Source of the DNA: Isoetes taiwanensis
Taxonomy: Eukaryota > Streptophyta > Lycopodiopsida > Isoetales > Isoetaceae
DNA length: 64,000 bases
NCBI GenBank assembly: GCA_021234155.1
Contig: JAJEKV010000036.1
Coordinates: 7,515,426-7,579,425 of the forward strand
Direction: 5' to 3'
A program made the position numbers and the translations under genes. Below are positions 24,401 through 37,657 of the stretch, in pieces. Each line of letters opens with the position of its first letter. The first letter of the stretch is position 1. Below the pieces are notes generated by a model. That model worked only from the letters and a program-made list of their open reading frames with translations, was not told the DNA's origin and did no database searches.

Positions 24401-26802
24401 ATAGAAAACAATAGCATCATCCTTAATCATGGAGATTTAAGGGAAAGAGTAAGAGAAACAGAGAAACGGTTTTCAAGAAATGTATAGATTTATTCTTGTT
24501 AACTCCATCAAAAGTTATGCTCGTTAGAAAACACAATTTTCAATCTCTTTAGTTAGCGTACATCTATATTCTTTGGAGCGGTGTTTAAAAGCACAAACAT
24601 TGCAAAAATTGAAAAGGATGAGAAGTAAGGCAATGGGAGTTTAAACAGAGATGTCACAAACTTTTTCATCCTTCAAGATAATTGCATCCTAAGAAATCTT
24701 AGAGCCCATTTCTGGGTTGAAAATATGGCATAGGCATGACCTGCAGATGCATACAGATAGAGATAAAACTCTAGTATAGAACTCTAGTATTAAAAACATT
24801 AACAGTTAAAAACCAAGGAAAAATCATACCCGAATAAAACACCTTCTAGTTCTTCTTGAACTATGCTTTCGACTTAACCAATAGAAGCACCTAAACAAAG
24901 CACACAAACTGGAATTCCCGTCTTCAACATCTCAAAAAAGGTCTGCTATAAACTTAAAAAACAAAGGGTCACGGTCTTACCTAAAGGATTCTAAAGCAGA
25001 TAGCATGCAACTAACCAACCACAATACAGATCTAAAGTCAAACTGGAGTCTAAGAATGCCTGGCCATCACAAAACCTCTGTATGAACCTCTAACAGAGCG
25101 TTAAAAAGCTCCAAAAAATGCCAAAGCAAAACGTTCCGGCACCTAGAACAAAATAGATAGATGGCTCCGTCGTTCAAGGCAAAATTGCATTGACGTGATC
25201 ATAAAAAACTACTATTTTCTCTTTTCCACGCGCAACTCATGCAGATTACATCCTGCATCATCCTAATTCGGGGAATCCATCCCTTCATATCCGGAAAAGC
25301 CCTAATCCGGCCAGCCCTCAGCGTGCAAAGCAAAAATTTGCGATTTTTGGAAATCGGATTTTTTTTCAGGCGGGAAAAATCCTCAAAACCTTAGGGAAAT
25401 GAGCCAAGCAAAAAACCAAAAAAGTTTTTCTCCAGGCCGGAAAATCCAAATTTAAACAATAGATAATAACAAGCATTTTGATCTAACAACGCGTGGACAC
25501 AAGATGAAAGAACAAAGTTGACTGAAGCAAACCTCAAACTGCAAAACACTTTTAAGGGTGATGTTTTTAAGCAATTTTGTGTGAGGCAGAATTAAAAATG
25601 AAAGAAAGCTCAAACCCATGGCTATCCAGATAAGCAATACCTTGCGACAAATTTCACCTTAGGTGCATTCTCAAGTGCCTGTCAATCCTTGATCAGATCT
25701 CCTTGTATAACACCTTCTCCCTATCACGTCACAAGCATTGCAAATACAACCTAAGCAAAAATATATGTTAACAAATTCCAGTCTATAGATAAAAACTGAT
25801 TTGTAGATAAAGAATTGCCTAAAAGCGACATAAAATACCGAGAGTTGCAATCTCTGATTTTCCAGTTGATGCTTAGCTTTCAATCTTTTTCTTTCTAGGC
25901 AGAAAATTTATCATGTTATTTCATCAAAATGCTTGCTCTTGGTTTCTAAATACTTTTGGTTTTGCTTCATAACTTGACTGCATAACGTGCTTCACAATAT
26001 TTGCTAGAAAAAAAACATTTTCTTGGGTAAAGTTCTAAATACCTGGCGAATACGTTTGCGCTTGGCAGTTTCTCATCATTCCCGCACATAAAGGCTTCAA
26101 CGACTATGGATTTCCCACTCACAATTCTACATCTTAATCTAGTAGTCCCACTGAAGGAATCCAAGCGAAGTGGTTTATCCATGGTAATGCCCCATGTTCC
26201 ACATTACGAATCCCTATTGAACACTCAAGCTTTTTAAGTTCTTCATTCCTCAAAGAAAGAATGCTCGAACATGGGCTAGTACATTGTACATTTCGTTTGG
26301 CAAACTAAGGCCATGTATATCTATGGAAACCCAGATCATTCTTGTTTGATGGCTGGCCTCCATTGCTATGCTTTCCAATACCATCCCTATTGCTTATACA
26401 GACTTCTAGAGCCGTGCTTTGCCAAAAAATGTCATTTCCGCATGTACCAAATCATGTAAATCTTCTTTATCATGGAAAAATGAAATACTCAAAGTGCATG
26501 TTAACTTATCCGGAGAAGTATCACTTAGAGCAAAATCTCTATTAAGATCTGAAACCAAAGCAATAGAAAATTCTATTAAGATCCGAAACCAAAGAAATAC
26601 GATGAAGCAAGCCCAACCCGACACAAAGTCGACATAACTTCCCAATGCTAGCAATGGACAGGCTGGAATTTCCATTAATTTTCTGTGGGCGTGAATCAAA
26701 TCCAACGATTCTAAGGGTTTCATATGCACAAGAATCCCAGCTGGCTACAACGTGGATAGCTTCGCGTTGCTTCAAAGTCTTAACTCTTGTTTGTACAAAC
26801 GT

Positions 26803-26856
26803 GTGCGCGTGTGTGTGTGTTTGTGTGTGTTTGTTTGTGTGTGTGTGTTTGTTTTT
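26803..26856. repeat. TG/TTTG microsatellite
   Basis: Simple run of GTGTGCGCG then GTGTGTTTG words. Confidence 0.9.
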
Positions 26857-27233
26857 TAGACTCAAGTGTTTAAAAAACTTGAGCTAAAAAAAATAAATTC
26901 AATATCCTAACTTGATTTGTTCACAAAGCTGAGTATAATGTGGCTGAAATCACAAACCATATCTTTATAACCTAAGATTTTCGAAGATTATTTTGGTATT
27001 CATATCTGAATACCGTATAAGCTGACGATGGCATCCTTGATTCCAAACGCGAGCATCTAGGGTTTCAGATGTTTTCTATTGTCAGCATGGTATTCTTGTA
27101 GGAAGGAAGGATGGGTCTTGTGGAGGCGGCCAGGCCTCTGTCGCAGTTGCATATTCGGCCATAGCCATAGCCAGGTTTCTAGTGTTCAGCTGCAGGCTTA
27201 AGCCACGCTCCTTAGAGCATACGATAGAAGGAT

Positions 27234-27313
27234 CGGCGACCACAGGGCTCTAGCCGCTTCTTCTGCAGTGTTTCGGCGACCACAGGGCTCTAGCCGCTTC
27301 TTCTGCAGTGTTT
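27234..27313. repeat. Exact 40-bp tandem duplication
   Basis: The unit starting CGGCGACCACAGGGCTC and ending TGCAGTGTTT is present twice head to tail (27,234-27,273 and 27,274-27,313) without a mismatch, so it is recent. Confidence 0.92.
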
Positions 27314-27983
27314 CAGTAAGAAATGAGGTTTCCACAACTATTCGGGCTCGAGCTTGTTAATTCCGGCAAGATCAATTTGCAGCCAAGCCTGGACTGATTC
27401 TTATATTCCTTGTGTATTTGTTTAGGGTATGTTTGCTCTGATGTCAGTGTTGCTCTGTTTTCTGTTGTGCATGTATTTCTTTTGCTCCATCTTCTGGTGA
27501 AACACAGAGGTTCAATTCCTCTGAAGAAATAGAAGCAAGAAAGGTTTGTTGGGAGAAGTTTAGTTTGCTATATTGCATGCTTGCTCTGCTGTACGCTTGG
27601 TGTGAGAATTATAACCATTGGATTTGTATAATTGCCCCCTTACAAATCGGGTCAACATGGGGCTGCTTGACCCATCTTGACTTTGAGGAGACGAATCATA
27701 TATGAATGCATAGGGAATATTCCCCAAATTGTGCTATGATCTAATGGCCACAAAAAATAAAAACACACCCCAAACGACAATCCTACATCTTTTCATCCAA
27801 CTTTTCATCCCGGCACATGCAAGTTACATAATCAATTCTCTTATGGTACGGTTACAAGTTCAACCAGGAAATATTTAATATTTTCAAACAGGCCCCATAA
27901 CGTACCCTGGGTATACACCTACTTTGGACGAGGTATACTACCATCCATACAATGAAAGATATGCCCATTCGTCTGACTACTAA

Positions 27984-29103
27984 ATCTAGACAACAAATCC
28001 TATATAGTGTGCTAATTTCGTTTTGGGTTTGGGGAGGGTATTCTGGCAATGGTGGGGACTATGATTTCGGTATCGTATTGTATGAAAAACGGTATAATTT
28101 GCCATGTGGGAGGAGCTTGAGTGTTTTTTGCTATTTTGGGTGGTTTGCAACTCCCTTTTTTCGTGGATTTTTTTGCAAAGGCTCAGTTGGTCCAAATTCA
28201 GAATGCATGTGAAGGTGGCTGGGCAGCGGACAGGTGAGGACCTCCTGGGCGTGGGCATGCCAGACTTGGAAGGTGGCTGTGGGGGATTTCTTGTGTCTTT
28301 ATTTGTTACAGGGGTTAGTGTTTAGGCATCCGGGTGTCCGGCCCTATTTCAGATGGCAGGCTGGTTGTGTTGCTAAAATGCAAGGGAAGAGGGTTTCGTC
28401 CCCTGCCAGAATGGAGGAGCATGCCCTCGGCAGGTTAGTCCTGGATTCGACCCTCTGGAATGCTCCAATCTCTTGGAATGTGCTCGAATGACCCTGAAGC
28501 GACTGCAGGGTGATTTCTGAGGCCGATTTGCACTGATGCAGATTTGCCCATCCGGCCAAGATGTTGGAAGATAGGAGGAAAGCAGAAATTGGAATTTGCG
28601 GGGCAGCTAAAACTGCCGGCTGGCTATAAGCGGCAAGAAACTGGCATTTACAGTCCGGTTTTGCATTCACAGTAGCATTTAGGCGATGGCGCCTCCGCCT
28701 CCAGGCATGAACAGCAAGCTTAACAAATATGAGATAATCCCTTTGATCGAGAATGCAGAGCTGGATCTTGGCCATGTGCAAAAAGGAGAACGAGGTATAT
28801 GAGGAGATCCGGACAGGCCTGGCCAATGTTGTTAGCCCTTCTGTTCATTCCGGCAGTCCATAGCCGCCTTCAGTGGGTTTTGCAATTCTTTATTTTTTTT
28901 TTTTGTTTTTGGCACGAACCATTGGTCCGTTTTGCACCATTGAAACTGTCGTGGGGTGCGTGTGTAAAAAATTAAGGGCCCTTGATCTGAGAATATTCCT
29001 CAGATCAATGGTCCAAAATAAAAGATGAACTCAACGCGATAATATAATACATGGAAAAAACGAAATATACAGATTTAAAGATCTAGACAACAAATCCTAT
29101 ATA
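27984..29103. repeat. 1.07-kb segment bracketed by exact 23-bp direct repeats
   Basis: ATCTAGACAACAAATCC followed by TATATA occurs at 27,984-28,006 and again at 29,081-29,103. The 1,074 bases between them are of different base composition and hold a T-run at about 28,890-28,903. This could be a retroposed insertion with a long target duplication or one unit of a larger duplication. No domain was recognised inside. Confidence 0.55.
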
Positions 29104-31156
29104 AAGGAACATGCAATATAAAACAATGTGAATACATACATGTGATAATATTAAAGAGTATCAATGGTCAATACCTCAGTAATAGCAATTGTAATGAACC
29201 TACTCTAAGCAAGATATCAACAATCCTTAATGTATGTAGAAACATCATAACACAAATACTAAAAAATTCTAACACAGACAAAAACATATAAATGGAAGAA
29301 TAAGACGCATCCATAGCCAAACAGAGATTAAAATGAGGCAAGTCTCCTCTCAATCTTGCTCGCATGGCCACTCTGAGATCCTGCCATCCTGTGGTTCGTA
29401 TCGCGAGCACTCTCCACAAATTTAGAGTTCATGTAGGCTACCTGTTCCCAAATAGCAATTCATAATATGAAGACGACTTGTAGGTGGTGCCTTTCAACCC
29501 TGTTAGCTGCATGCATCATCGTGCCAGTCATTTCCCACCATACTTCCTGTCGATCTGAAAGTGTACAGTGATTTTGCATAAAATTCTGTTCGTACTCTGG
29601 TTGCTCAAAATGTCATTTTATTGCTTCCATCCCACTATACTCTGATCCTGAATTTTTTTACCAAACTACAGCCACAAAAATTCTTGATTTGTGTTGAATA
29701 GCCTTTTTGCAAATGGACCATGCCTTGTCAATGCAACTTCATATCTTCAAAGCATCTCTAAATCATTAGCAAAAAAAGTGGGAAAATTCCATGTTTAACG
29801 TGAAATAAAGTGCCATGAAAATGAGATATGTCTCCTTACTCTGAAACTTCAACTCTGCAGCTTCTTTCTATTGTCTTTATAGCATTCCAAATTTATGGAG
29901 ACAAAACTGCATTTCATCAACTGCACTACAGCAAACTCGTGTGGTGATACCAAGAGAACAAAACCCTTGCATTAGGCAAAACGTGAAGCTGCAAATTCTG
30001 GCACAATAAAATGCCTTATAATTGACATTCAAAAAAACTTACCTTTTAATGGATGGTTCATATGCTGCGCCTTTTAAATAGCCCGGGTACAGCACAAAGT
30101 CAGTGCTGGAATTTTGGCTCCGCGCGGATTCAGCTGCACAAGGTGCCCTTTGCGCCTGCTGATTGCCAAAAATCGTCCTGGGTGATATGCCACAGATTCA
30201 ACCCCTTACTCAGCCGTTTCATTCACATGCCCAAACAAAAATCCTGGTGGGCAATTTCTATAAGCTGATGAACTTGGCGATGGCTAGTTCCCACTGGTAG
30301 CACCTGTATTCATGTGAATACATAGCTAAATTTGTTATCAGCACTGACTTGGCAACATCAGCCAGGATGTCTTCGCAATGTGCCATGTGAACCCTACATA
30401 AGTCAATAGGCACTAATTTTTGCAAGACAGATTGATAAGAAAAGGTAGTCTTTAAAATAACACCATTTGGGTTCCTGTGTCAGTCTTTTGGAAACCACAT
30501 AATAATAATCCTGATGATTGAAGGCAAGGTCATGTTGGATGGGAAATCAGATGAAATGAGTGGGCAAAAGGCTCTTCTGACAGTCTTCAGAGCTACCAAA
30601 TGTCTAACCACGATCAAAAGCTATCACAACTTTGCATTAGCTTCCAAAAGTTGGTTTCCCTAAAGCAGAATATATACCCAGAAGATAACTACAAACACAG
30701 CATCACCTACTTATAAACAGACATGAAACGAGAAATTAGATCATACCCGCCCAAAAATTAAATACGGAGCAGCTAGGAACAAGGATGTGGGCATATAAAG
30801 CAACATGAGAAAAGTTATGATTAGAAAACGCAAGTGGAGCAGATCCTCTGGAGTTTAACTTTATATTTATAAGAGTTCTGCTCAAGCTCAGAACTATACA
30901 AGAGGCTATAATAGCCAACTTTAATCAACTGCCTTAGGTACCCATTTGAGATTCCATTCTTCTTTGCCAACAACTTTAAGGGGCAGCTACCAATTAAAAC
31001 TTCATAATTTAAAACCAATGTTAGCTTCAACTATGCTCCTGAATACATTAAAGTATGCCTTCTGTCAAGTGCTCTGGAGGGCAAGACCGAAGAAGCTTTC
31101 ATTCTCCATGTATAAAATCTACTAACCATGAAATTTATCATTACAAGCCTGTTGGT
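29104..31156. other. Non-coding; downstream side of the J-protein gene
   Basis: AT-rich with no supported coding region. The right-hand few hundred bases are probably the 3' UTR of the minus-strand J-protein gene. Confidence 0.45.
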
Positions 31157-32239
31157 TTAGAAAACCTTGGGAAATTCCTCAAGTTTCACACAGTTTGGCA
31201 TCTCTTTGATCCGTCCAAAATAATGCAGATTCATCTCCACACGGCATTTCTGGACAAGTATTACCTTATAATCTCTTTCCGCCTGACGTTCAATTTGCAT
31301 TCTCGGATGACTGTCTGGGGGATAATCTCGGTCAAAGGTAGCTGAATTCACGTAGTAGTTTACACCATGGTCTTTGGTAATCTTAGCAAACTTATATGAA
31401 TCTTTCATCTCGAGGGAGTATATTGGTTGGGAATATGGGAAGTAGCTTATAAAGAATAAGACAATGATTGACAACAATTGCACAAACATCAGCATACTAC
31501 CAGGGCGTACCTCTGCTGTGTGAACACCAAAATCCCTCCCTCTATTTTGAGTTCTGACGTAAGCTCTACGAAATTGAAAGCTTGGGCCTCCATTCCCAAA
31601 GCCTTGACCACCAAAGAAAAAATTCTGGAAAATCTCATTGGGATCAAACTCCTCAAAGAATACATCATTGTGCCTCCTTTGTCGCATACCAGTATCATGG
31701 CTTAACCGCCTGGCTTCTTCTGGGCCATATCTATCATATCTCAATCTGAGTTCTGGATCACTTAAACATTGAAAGGCTCTGGACACCAATTTAAAGGCCT
31801 CTTCAGCTCCAGGTGCCTTGTTCTTGTCAGGATGGACCTTCAATGACAATTTCCTATATGCTTTCTTAACTTCCTCTTCTGAGCATCCTGTTTCTAATCC
31901 TAGAATTGCATAATAGTCCACAGTCCTTTTAACCCGCCTAACTATTTCTACCTGATCCTCAGAGGGCTCTGAGGCAGAGGCAGATTGAGTACTTGCTTCT
32001 GCATTTTCCGGTTGAGCAACAGAGTGCCCAGTAGAAGAACTTGTAGAACTAAACCTAGAAAAAATGGGTTCTACGTCCTCATTTTCAAACTGAGAAGACA
32101 AAAGCTCTTGGATTTCAGGAGAAGGGTATAGACGTTGAGCTTTTAACAAAAGTCTGCGTGCCCTAACCAGATTGCCGGAATCAATTGCAGCCCTTGCTAT
32201 TCGAACACAGTGCTCTGCCTCCTCCTTATTGCTATCCAT
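31157..32239 (-). CDS. J-domain (Hsp40) ER-membrane protein, DNAJB12/DNAJB14 type with DUF1977
   Basis: An uninterrupted 360-codon frame, the only intact gene in the window. Residues 1-50 form a helical, TPR-like N-terminus typical of the family. A Ser-rich linker follows. The J domain spans about residues 107-172 ([20 protein letters not shown]) with the HPD motif at 136-138 that stimulates Hsp70 ATPase. A short G/F-rich stretch (209-220) and a single membrane segment (about 249-268) follow. The C-terminal DUF1977 domain holds [20 protein letters not shown] and the YYVN and DRDYPP blocks. In animals the family acts with Hsc70 at the ER membrane in protein quality control; the plant role is inferred by homology. 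The start ATG at 32,239 gives the conserved [15 protein letters not shown] opening. The frame lacks introns. Confidence 0.95.
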   Translation of the reverse strand: MDSNKEEAEHCVRIARAAIDSGNLVRARRLLLKAQRLYPSPEIQELLSSQFENEDVEPIFSRFSSTSSSTGHSVAQPENAEASTQSASASEPSEDQVEIVRRVKRTVDYYAILGLETGCSEEEVKKAYRKLSLKVHPDKNKAPGAEEAFKLVSRAFQCLSDPELRLRYDRYGPEEARRLSHDTGMRQRRHNDVFFEEFDPNEIFQNFFFGGQGFGNGGPSFQFRRAYVRTQNRGRDFGVHTAEVRPGSMLMFVQLLSIIVLFFISYFPYSQPIYSLEMKDSYKFAKITKDHGVNYYVNSATFDRDYPPDSHPRMQIERQAERDYKVILVQKCRVEMNLHYFGRIKEMPNCVKLEEFPKVF

Positions 32240-34340
32240 CCTGTGTGCGCTAATTCAACAAACAAGCAAAATTAACATGAACAAGTAGTTATATGCATAA
32301 TCTTTCCACCTGATCTGCAGCAACTGTGGGGCATGCAAAGCCGCATCCTGCCGAGCTCCTAACACGGCCAGCTTATGAATACCAATATCAAATACAGTTC
32401 CCATTCTACTCTACAAATACGGCTTCTACGCAACAAATTCCGCGACGGTGCCACCTATTCATAATTCGACGCACTTTCCAGCTGAGAAAAGAAATTTACT
32501 CGAAATCAGAGGATTAAAAAGTTAGATGATCTAACATGGCTACCTTAGCCAACATATATGTGCATAAAAGAGGATGCACATCAATCTAATATTGGCCACT
32601 ACCCTTAGGCAAGGTCCTACTAGTCAACACATCTGTGCAGAAAAGAGCTTGCATGGCTATATAGGTTGGGCGTTTGGCATACGGCTTCCCATTCTAGTTC
32701 ACCAACCAGTTGCGGAGCATTTCTTGTCGGGATTCTCTCGTATAGGGGAGTGGCCCTTTGGGCCATTTTCTGGCCCAAAGCTCGACGTTGTTAGGCACGA
32801 TGCTATTTTTGGGGGTGACTAAGCCGGAAAATGTCCCGAAGGGCCATTTGCCCAAAGTGAAATTTGGCCACGCTGTTTTCAGCCATCGATATGCTACCAC
32901 ATGGATGGTTGCAATCATATTTGTTGTAGAATGTGGAATAGCAGCAAAATGCATAGCAGAAAGTGGAAACAATTGCAGGTGAGATTCACAAAAAAGAATT
33001 CTTTAACACGTGTCATTAACCTTATTGGCTCAGAGGGCTGAAAATAGTCTAGCCGAACTTTACATTCTCTTGTGCCCTTCATTGTACAGATCATATATTC
33101 AGTATAGTTTTCTCCATTTTCTTTTAGCGACATGTTCTTGTATCATGCTGCCCTTTGAGCTCTCGTACTTTATATTCTAATGTTATAAATCATACTCAGC
33201 TTTTCCATGTATTTTCTGCATACTTCTTGTGTATTTTCTAGTATTTTCACCTTCTCTCTTCAATCCTCGGCAGCATTTCATGATTGATCAGAGGGGGTCG
33301 TTAGATGGGACAAAGAATTCCCATGTGTCACTATCAGAGGGTCGGTACAACTTCATTATCAGGAGAATACTGTTCAGACAATTTTACCGCCTTTTCTCTT
33401 TGGCCTTTAAAAATTTTGATGAAAGAATGTCATTAGACGGAAAATTGGATTCCATGATCAATGTCCATGGAATGTCCAGGACGGCCTTATGGCTAAGAGG
33501 GGACTCTATCAGAACAACTTGCGCCAGAAGTGCCTAACAAGAGAGAGGCCCAGCAAGATTTCAATGAGTTACTGCGGGAAGAGCCTTTAGCATAGGTCCA
33601 AATAGGGAGAGTACCTCTATATGGTCTCTAGAATTGTAGGGGATTTACCATGTTAGAAGGGGGACAACTTGAATTCCATATCCAAGGGTATGAATTTCAT
33701 CTTCCTTATAGAAACATGGGAGCATGTTGAACACTATTCCCTGTTCAATACATGCACATGCAAGCATGGCAAAATAGCCTGCTACTATAACATATCATTG
33801 GCACCTTTAGTTTCCTCACACAAGGCAAACATACACAATTGGTACATGTGGATACATGCATATAATTAGTGTGGGATCCCCTATTTGTGATTGTATAATG
33901 TTATTTCTCGCATGCAAAAATAAACTTTTATCCCAGGCATTTGGATATGGATAGGTTGGACCTATATGGCGATCTATATAATGACATTTAGGATCACAAG
34001 CAATGAAGACATGTGACGTTAGTTGAAGATTTCTGTGCACGCACAGCCATGGTGTAGTTAGCAAAGTTCAACCCTCTGATTGAGATATGTTATAGCTTCA
34101 AGTGGTAGAGGATCATTGGCCATTCACGTGATATGAAAGACATCATGTCATGTAATTCAGAAAGCAATTGCTTTAGATGTACAACATTTTTTACTTCCTC
34201 ATCTACAATGGTCTATGACGGTGACCATCCTCCTCCTTCTAAACTGTGACAAATTCTAAGCACACTATTGAAAACTTAGTCACTTAGATTATTATTATTA
34301 CATTGCAACTAACTTGAAATATCAAAATCGATGGTTAATA
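32240..34340. other. Intergenic; possible LINE endonuclease remnant near 33.6-33.8 kb
   Basis: No supported gene. Short segments near 33,630-33,790 (WNCRGF in one frame, NFIFLIETWEH in another) are reminiscent of the start of a LINE ORF2 endonuclease but are too short to assert. Confidence 0.3.
32748..32853. repeat. Short foldback sequence
   Basis: The arm near 32,748-32,776 (GTGGCCCTTTGGGCCATTTT...) is imperfectly complementary to 32,822-32,853 (GCCGGAAAATGTCCCGAAGG...). They form a hairpin with a loop of about 45 bases. It may be a small MITE. Confidence 0.5.
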
Positions 34341-34349
34341 TAGCCATTC

Positions 34350-34767
34350 AAGTATTAACCATACAATAGGAGACTGAAAGCTCAATACATTACTTGGTAA
34401 CAACCATATTAATGGAAATTCAACTTACACACAAGGTCGATTAGGCGAAGTTCCCCTTCTATCATTGATCCGATTTCCCTATGTCAAATGAATCCATCTA
34501 CATGTTGTTTTATTATCAAAATCCGAACCGAATGCAGAGGTTCCGGACCTTCTATAGTAGCAGTAAGGCTATAAGCCTTTTTACTATTCGACTGTCATCA
34601 AACTTCCATATTTGCTAGCAAATATTCCGGACATTACACCATTGGAATTTTACTTATTTCAAACCATTGTCTTCTTAACTTGCTTATAGGCATTATTTCT
34701 CCTTTATATTCAGCTGCATCTGCTTTAGAACCTAGGTAAAAACAAAAAACCTTCAATATATCTAACA
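34350..34767 (-). repeat. Candidate 3' LTR of the copia element
   Basis: On the minus strand TGTTAGATATATTG begins at 34,767, downstream of the end of pol and near a purine-rich AAAGGGAAATG. Copia LTRs often begin TGTTAGA. The far end, near 34,350, is not fixed and no 5' LTR is visible for comparison. Confidence 0.4.
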
Positions 34768-34888
34768 TGAAAATATCTCACATTTCCCTTTCATGTTAGA
34801 TAAACGTATCTTAAAATCACACAGCACTGTAACCCGTATATAAAATGAATGATTAATCTTCAAGTTCTTTTAGAGTCATCAGCAAACT

Positions 34889-34986
34889 CCTCATCAGCAG
34901 ACTTCTGATTCCATGTAACTCCGTTTGTATGAATCGTCCTCATCAGCAGATTTCTGGTTCCATGTAACTCCTTTTATATTAATCAA
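34889..34986. repeat. 49-bp tandem duplication at the end of copia pol
   Basis: CCTCATCAGCAGA(C/T)TTCTG(A/G) ... opens units at 34,889 and 34,938, giving a repeated peptide in the terminal frame. Confidence 0.8.
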
Positions 34987-34989
34987 CTT

Positions 34990-36020
34990 TTCATTTGTTA
35001 TGCTCCTGTCATATGGCATTACTCCAAGATAATTTTGCAGTTTAATGAACCTGTGTAAAGGAAAAGTCTTGGTCAATATATCTGCTATCTATTCTTCAGT
35101 CTTAATCTATTCCACTGTAATCACTCCTTTTGCCACTAGATCTCTAATATAATGGACATGTAGCTCTATATGTTTGGTACGTTCATGCAGTACAACTTAG
35201 ACTATCAGTGAATAAAACTGTAGGTCCATTTTGAACAGCTCCTAGTTCACTTAGCACTCTTCTTACCCATGCAATTTCTCTGGCTGCAAGTGATGCAACA
35301 TTATATTCTGCTTCTGCTGTGGACATGGCAATGCAACCTTGCTTTTTACTTCTCCATGATATGGTACAACCTCCAACTTGCAAAATGTACCCTGATGTTG
35401 ATTCTCTTGCATCCAAATCCCCTCCCCAGTCTGGATCTGGATATGCAGTTAAGGTGAGATCTTTATTTGAAAAGGTTAATCCTTCACTTTGAGTTCCTTT
35501 TAGGAATCTTAGTACTCGTTTGGCTGCAAGCCAATGCAACTTCCCTGGATTATTACAAAACCTACTCAATAAGTTAACACTGAAGGCAATGCCAGGTCTG
35601 CTGCAATTTGCTACATACAGGAGACAACCTACAATTTCTCTGTATGGATACCTCTCCATTTTTGCTATTTCAATATCTGTTTTAGGGCTTAACTCAGAAG
35701 ACAATTTCTGTCCTGCTACCAATGGAGACTTCACACTATTGCAAGTTGTTATACCAAACTTTCTAAGCATACATTGGATGTTTTCACTTTGTGTCAGTGT
35801 TATCTTCTTGAGTTCTCGATCTCTATGCACCTCAATACCAAGAAATTTTTTAAGAGGTCCCAAGTCTGCCATCTTGAATCTGCTACTCAAGACTTCTTTG
35901 CAATGTTTCAAAATTTTCACATCATTAGCCACTATTACATTGTCATCCACGTATAATGCAATAATACAAAATAGGTCATTCTCTTTATAAACATACAAAT
36001 TACCATCATTTGCTAGTTTT
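34990..36020 (-). pseudogene. Copia RT C-terminal part and RNase H
   Basis: Contains ALYVDDNVIVANDV (the RT YVDD block), SRFKMADLGPLKKFLGIEV, YREIVGCLLYVANCSRPGIA and the RNase H segments DPDWGGDLDARESTSGYIL, ISWRSKKQGCIAMSTAEAEY and LFTDS. Beyond a frameshift near 35,190 the end continues with HERTKHIELHVHYIRD and QIADILTKTFPLHRFIK, the usual C-terminus of copia pol. Confidence 0.93.
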
Positions 36021-37657
36021 ATGAAGCCTTGCTCTATGACGGCATATATGCCACTTTGCCTGCGTCAGACCACCGAGTGAACAGCACCATAGGTGTTAAA
36101 CAGGGATGCCCGTTATCTCTAACACTTTTTGGACTCTATATTGACAAGTTGAAGACCTGGATGCAAGAACATGGAGGTGGTGGCCCGCAGTTGCCAGAGG
36201 CATATACAGTAAAGCAGTTTCTCTATGCAGACGATCTGGGCTTATTGTCCCATATAGCTAGGAGTATGCAGGAACATTTGGATGCTCTCGATCCAATTTC
36301 TGGACATAGCAGGAATGGCCGATCAACTAGCGTAAAACCAAGTCGCAAGCCAATCCTCGTCATGACATGATATCCCATACTTCTATTACGAGGACAAAGG
36401 ATGGAAGTTGTAAGGACCTTTAAGTATCTCGGGAATCGATTTCTCGCTAACATGCTATGGGATGACTGTAATAGAAAGAAGGGTCATCTTGGGATGGAAA
36501 GCCCCGTCTTGCGAATGCAATAGCCGCTACGAATAGATCTCTGCGATTGGGCACGCAAAGCACACCTATTCCGGAAAGCACTGCGGGAACCCGTTGTTTA
36601 TGGGGTAGAGGTCCGGGGCCGGCGGTTAGCAAGGGTACTTGGGATAAGCTAGAGAGGGTACGTAAGGCTTTCCCCGACATACATCCTAGGCGCCAAGGAC
36701 ACGGTGCCATATCCCATTTTGTTGTATGAGATCGGCTTTTTGGCCCCCCCAAAGATACGCTATGCACAGGGCACCTTGCATATTTCCCTGCTGTTATTGG
36801 GGCACAAGGGCCACAACATCCAAGAGAGTGTGGCGGGATGCACAACGCCTTCCTCCCCGCTCATTATATGGCACAAGGGCCACAACATCCGAAGAGAGTG
36901 TGGCAGAGTATTGTAGGGGATGGTTCGCAAGATGGTCCATAGACTATCAGCACACATTATGGATATGTCGGATATCGCGGGAGCAGAGAGCTGATTTGAA
37001 TGAGCTTTGTCGCCTCTCCGTGGGATGCGCCCACTCTTGAAAAGCCCAAAACAGCACTACCACACCGCAGGTTAATCATTAAGCTGAACATGGCCCCCAC
37101 CAAGATTTGAAGGCACACATCTCTACCAAGAAACGGAGAGCTATAGCTGCAAGGACGTGGTCCCACCATCTCGCAATTGAGACAAAGCTACCGGGTACGA
37201 TGGAGGGCGTGGAATCCCCCATGAGAGATTATGCCGGTGTTGTCACATGCGCGATAGTAGAAGATGAACACCATGCTCTACAGAATGCCAAAGATATGCA
37301 CACATCCGAGCAGCTCATGCCGATCTCAGATGCTCTGAGATAGCAATTCATCAACTGCTGGCTTCGCCAATGGTTGCACGTCTCGCATCCTACATTTTGC
37401 AAGTCTCCACCGTCATGGAGTCCCTCACAACACAAGGAATTTGAGCGCCCAGATAGGGCCTCTCGATGCCTACTACAAGGGTTTTTCCTCCCACATGGGG
37501 GGTTTTTTCATCCTAGTGGTAGAGACACATTGTACAGGGTTTCTGTGGTTTTCTTTTGTGTTTGGAAACTTTCCGCTATATTGTATCACCGTCTCATAGG
37601 CCAGTTGGCCTCCGTGGACGTTAAAATATACTTCCTTCCTTCCTTCCTTCCTTCCTT
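36021..37657 (+). mobile_element. 5'-truncated LINE with reverse transcriptase and TTCC-repeat tail
   Basis: The plus strand has VNSTIGVKQGCPLSLTLFGL and VKQFLYADDLGLLSH at 36,070-36,250, the LINE RT palm with YADD. The element starts abruptly within ORF2 and ends with CCGTGGACGTTAAAA followed by repeated CTTCC words (37,631-37,657) rather than poly(A). It lies inside the copia RT between the LCIDGFLK side and the GFIKLANDGN side; the flanks (TTTAAGAAATCC / TTTTATGAAGCC) may be a diverged target duplication. An internal duplication of a GGCACAAGGGCCACAACATC word lies at about 36,800-36,900. A short 3' stub of the same family sits at 58,257-58,311. Confidence 0.88.

Larger units (their letters stand above)
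20451..26800. other. Non-coding, repeat-bearing region; possible unidentified exons
   Basis: AT-rich, with no gene I can name. Two places look weakly coding on the minus strand. About 22,979-23,180 holds NFRTRPQGELYLGQVLHLAG. About 25,970-26,182 holds an ATG-started segment with GTTRLRCRIVSGKSIVVEAF and a GT donor-like edge, followed near 25,810-25,865 by KRLKAKHQLENQRLQLS. They may be exons of an unidentified gene or its remnant, but I could not join them in frame. Confidence 0.3.

Noticed and set aside
26645-26887. 80-codon frame ending in C/V repeats
   Set aside because: Produced by the TG microsatellite.
33669-33869. Possible LINE endonuclease start (NFIFLIETWEH)
   Set aside because: Too short and frame-broken to call; mentioned only as a hint in the intergenic entry.
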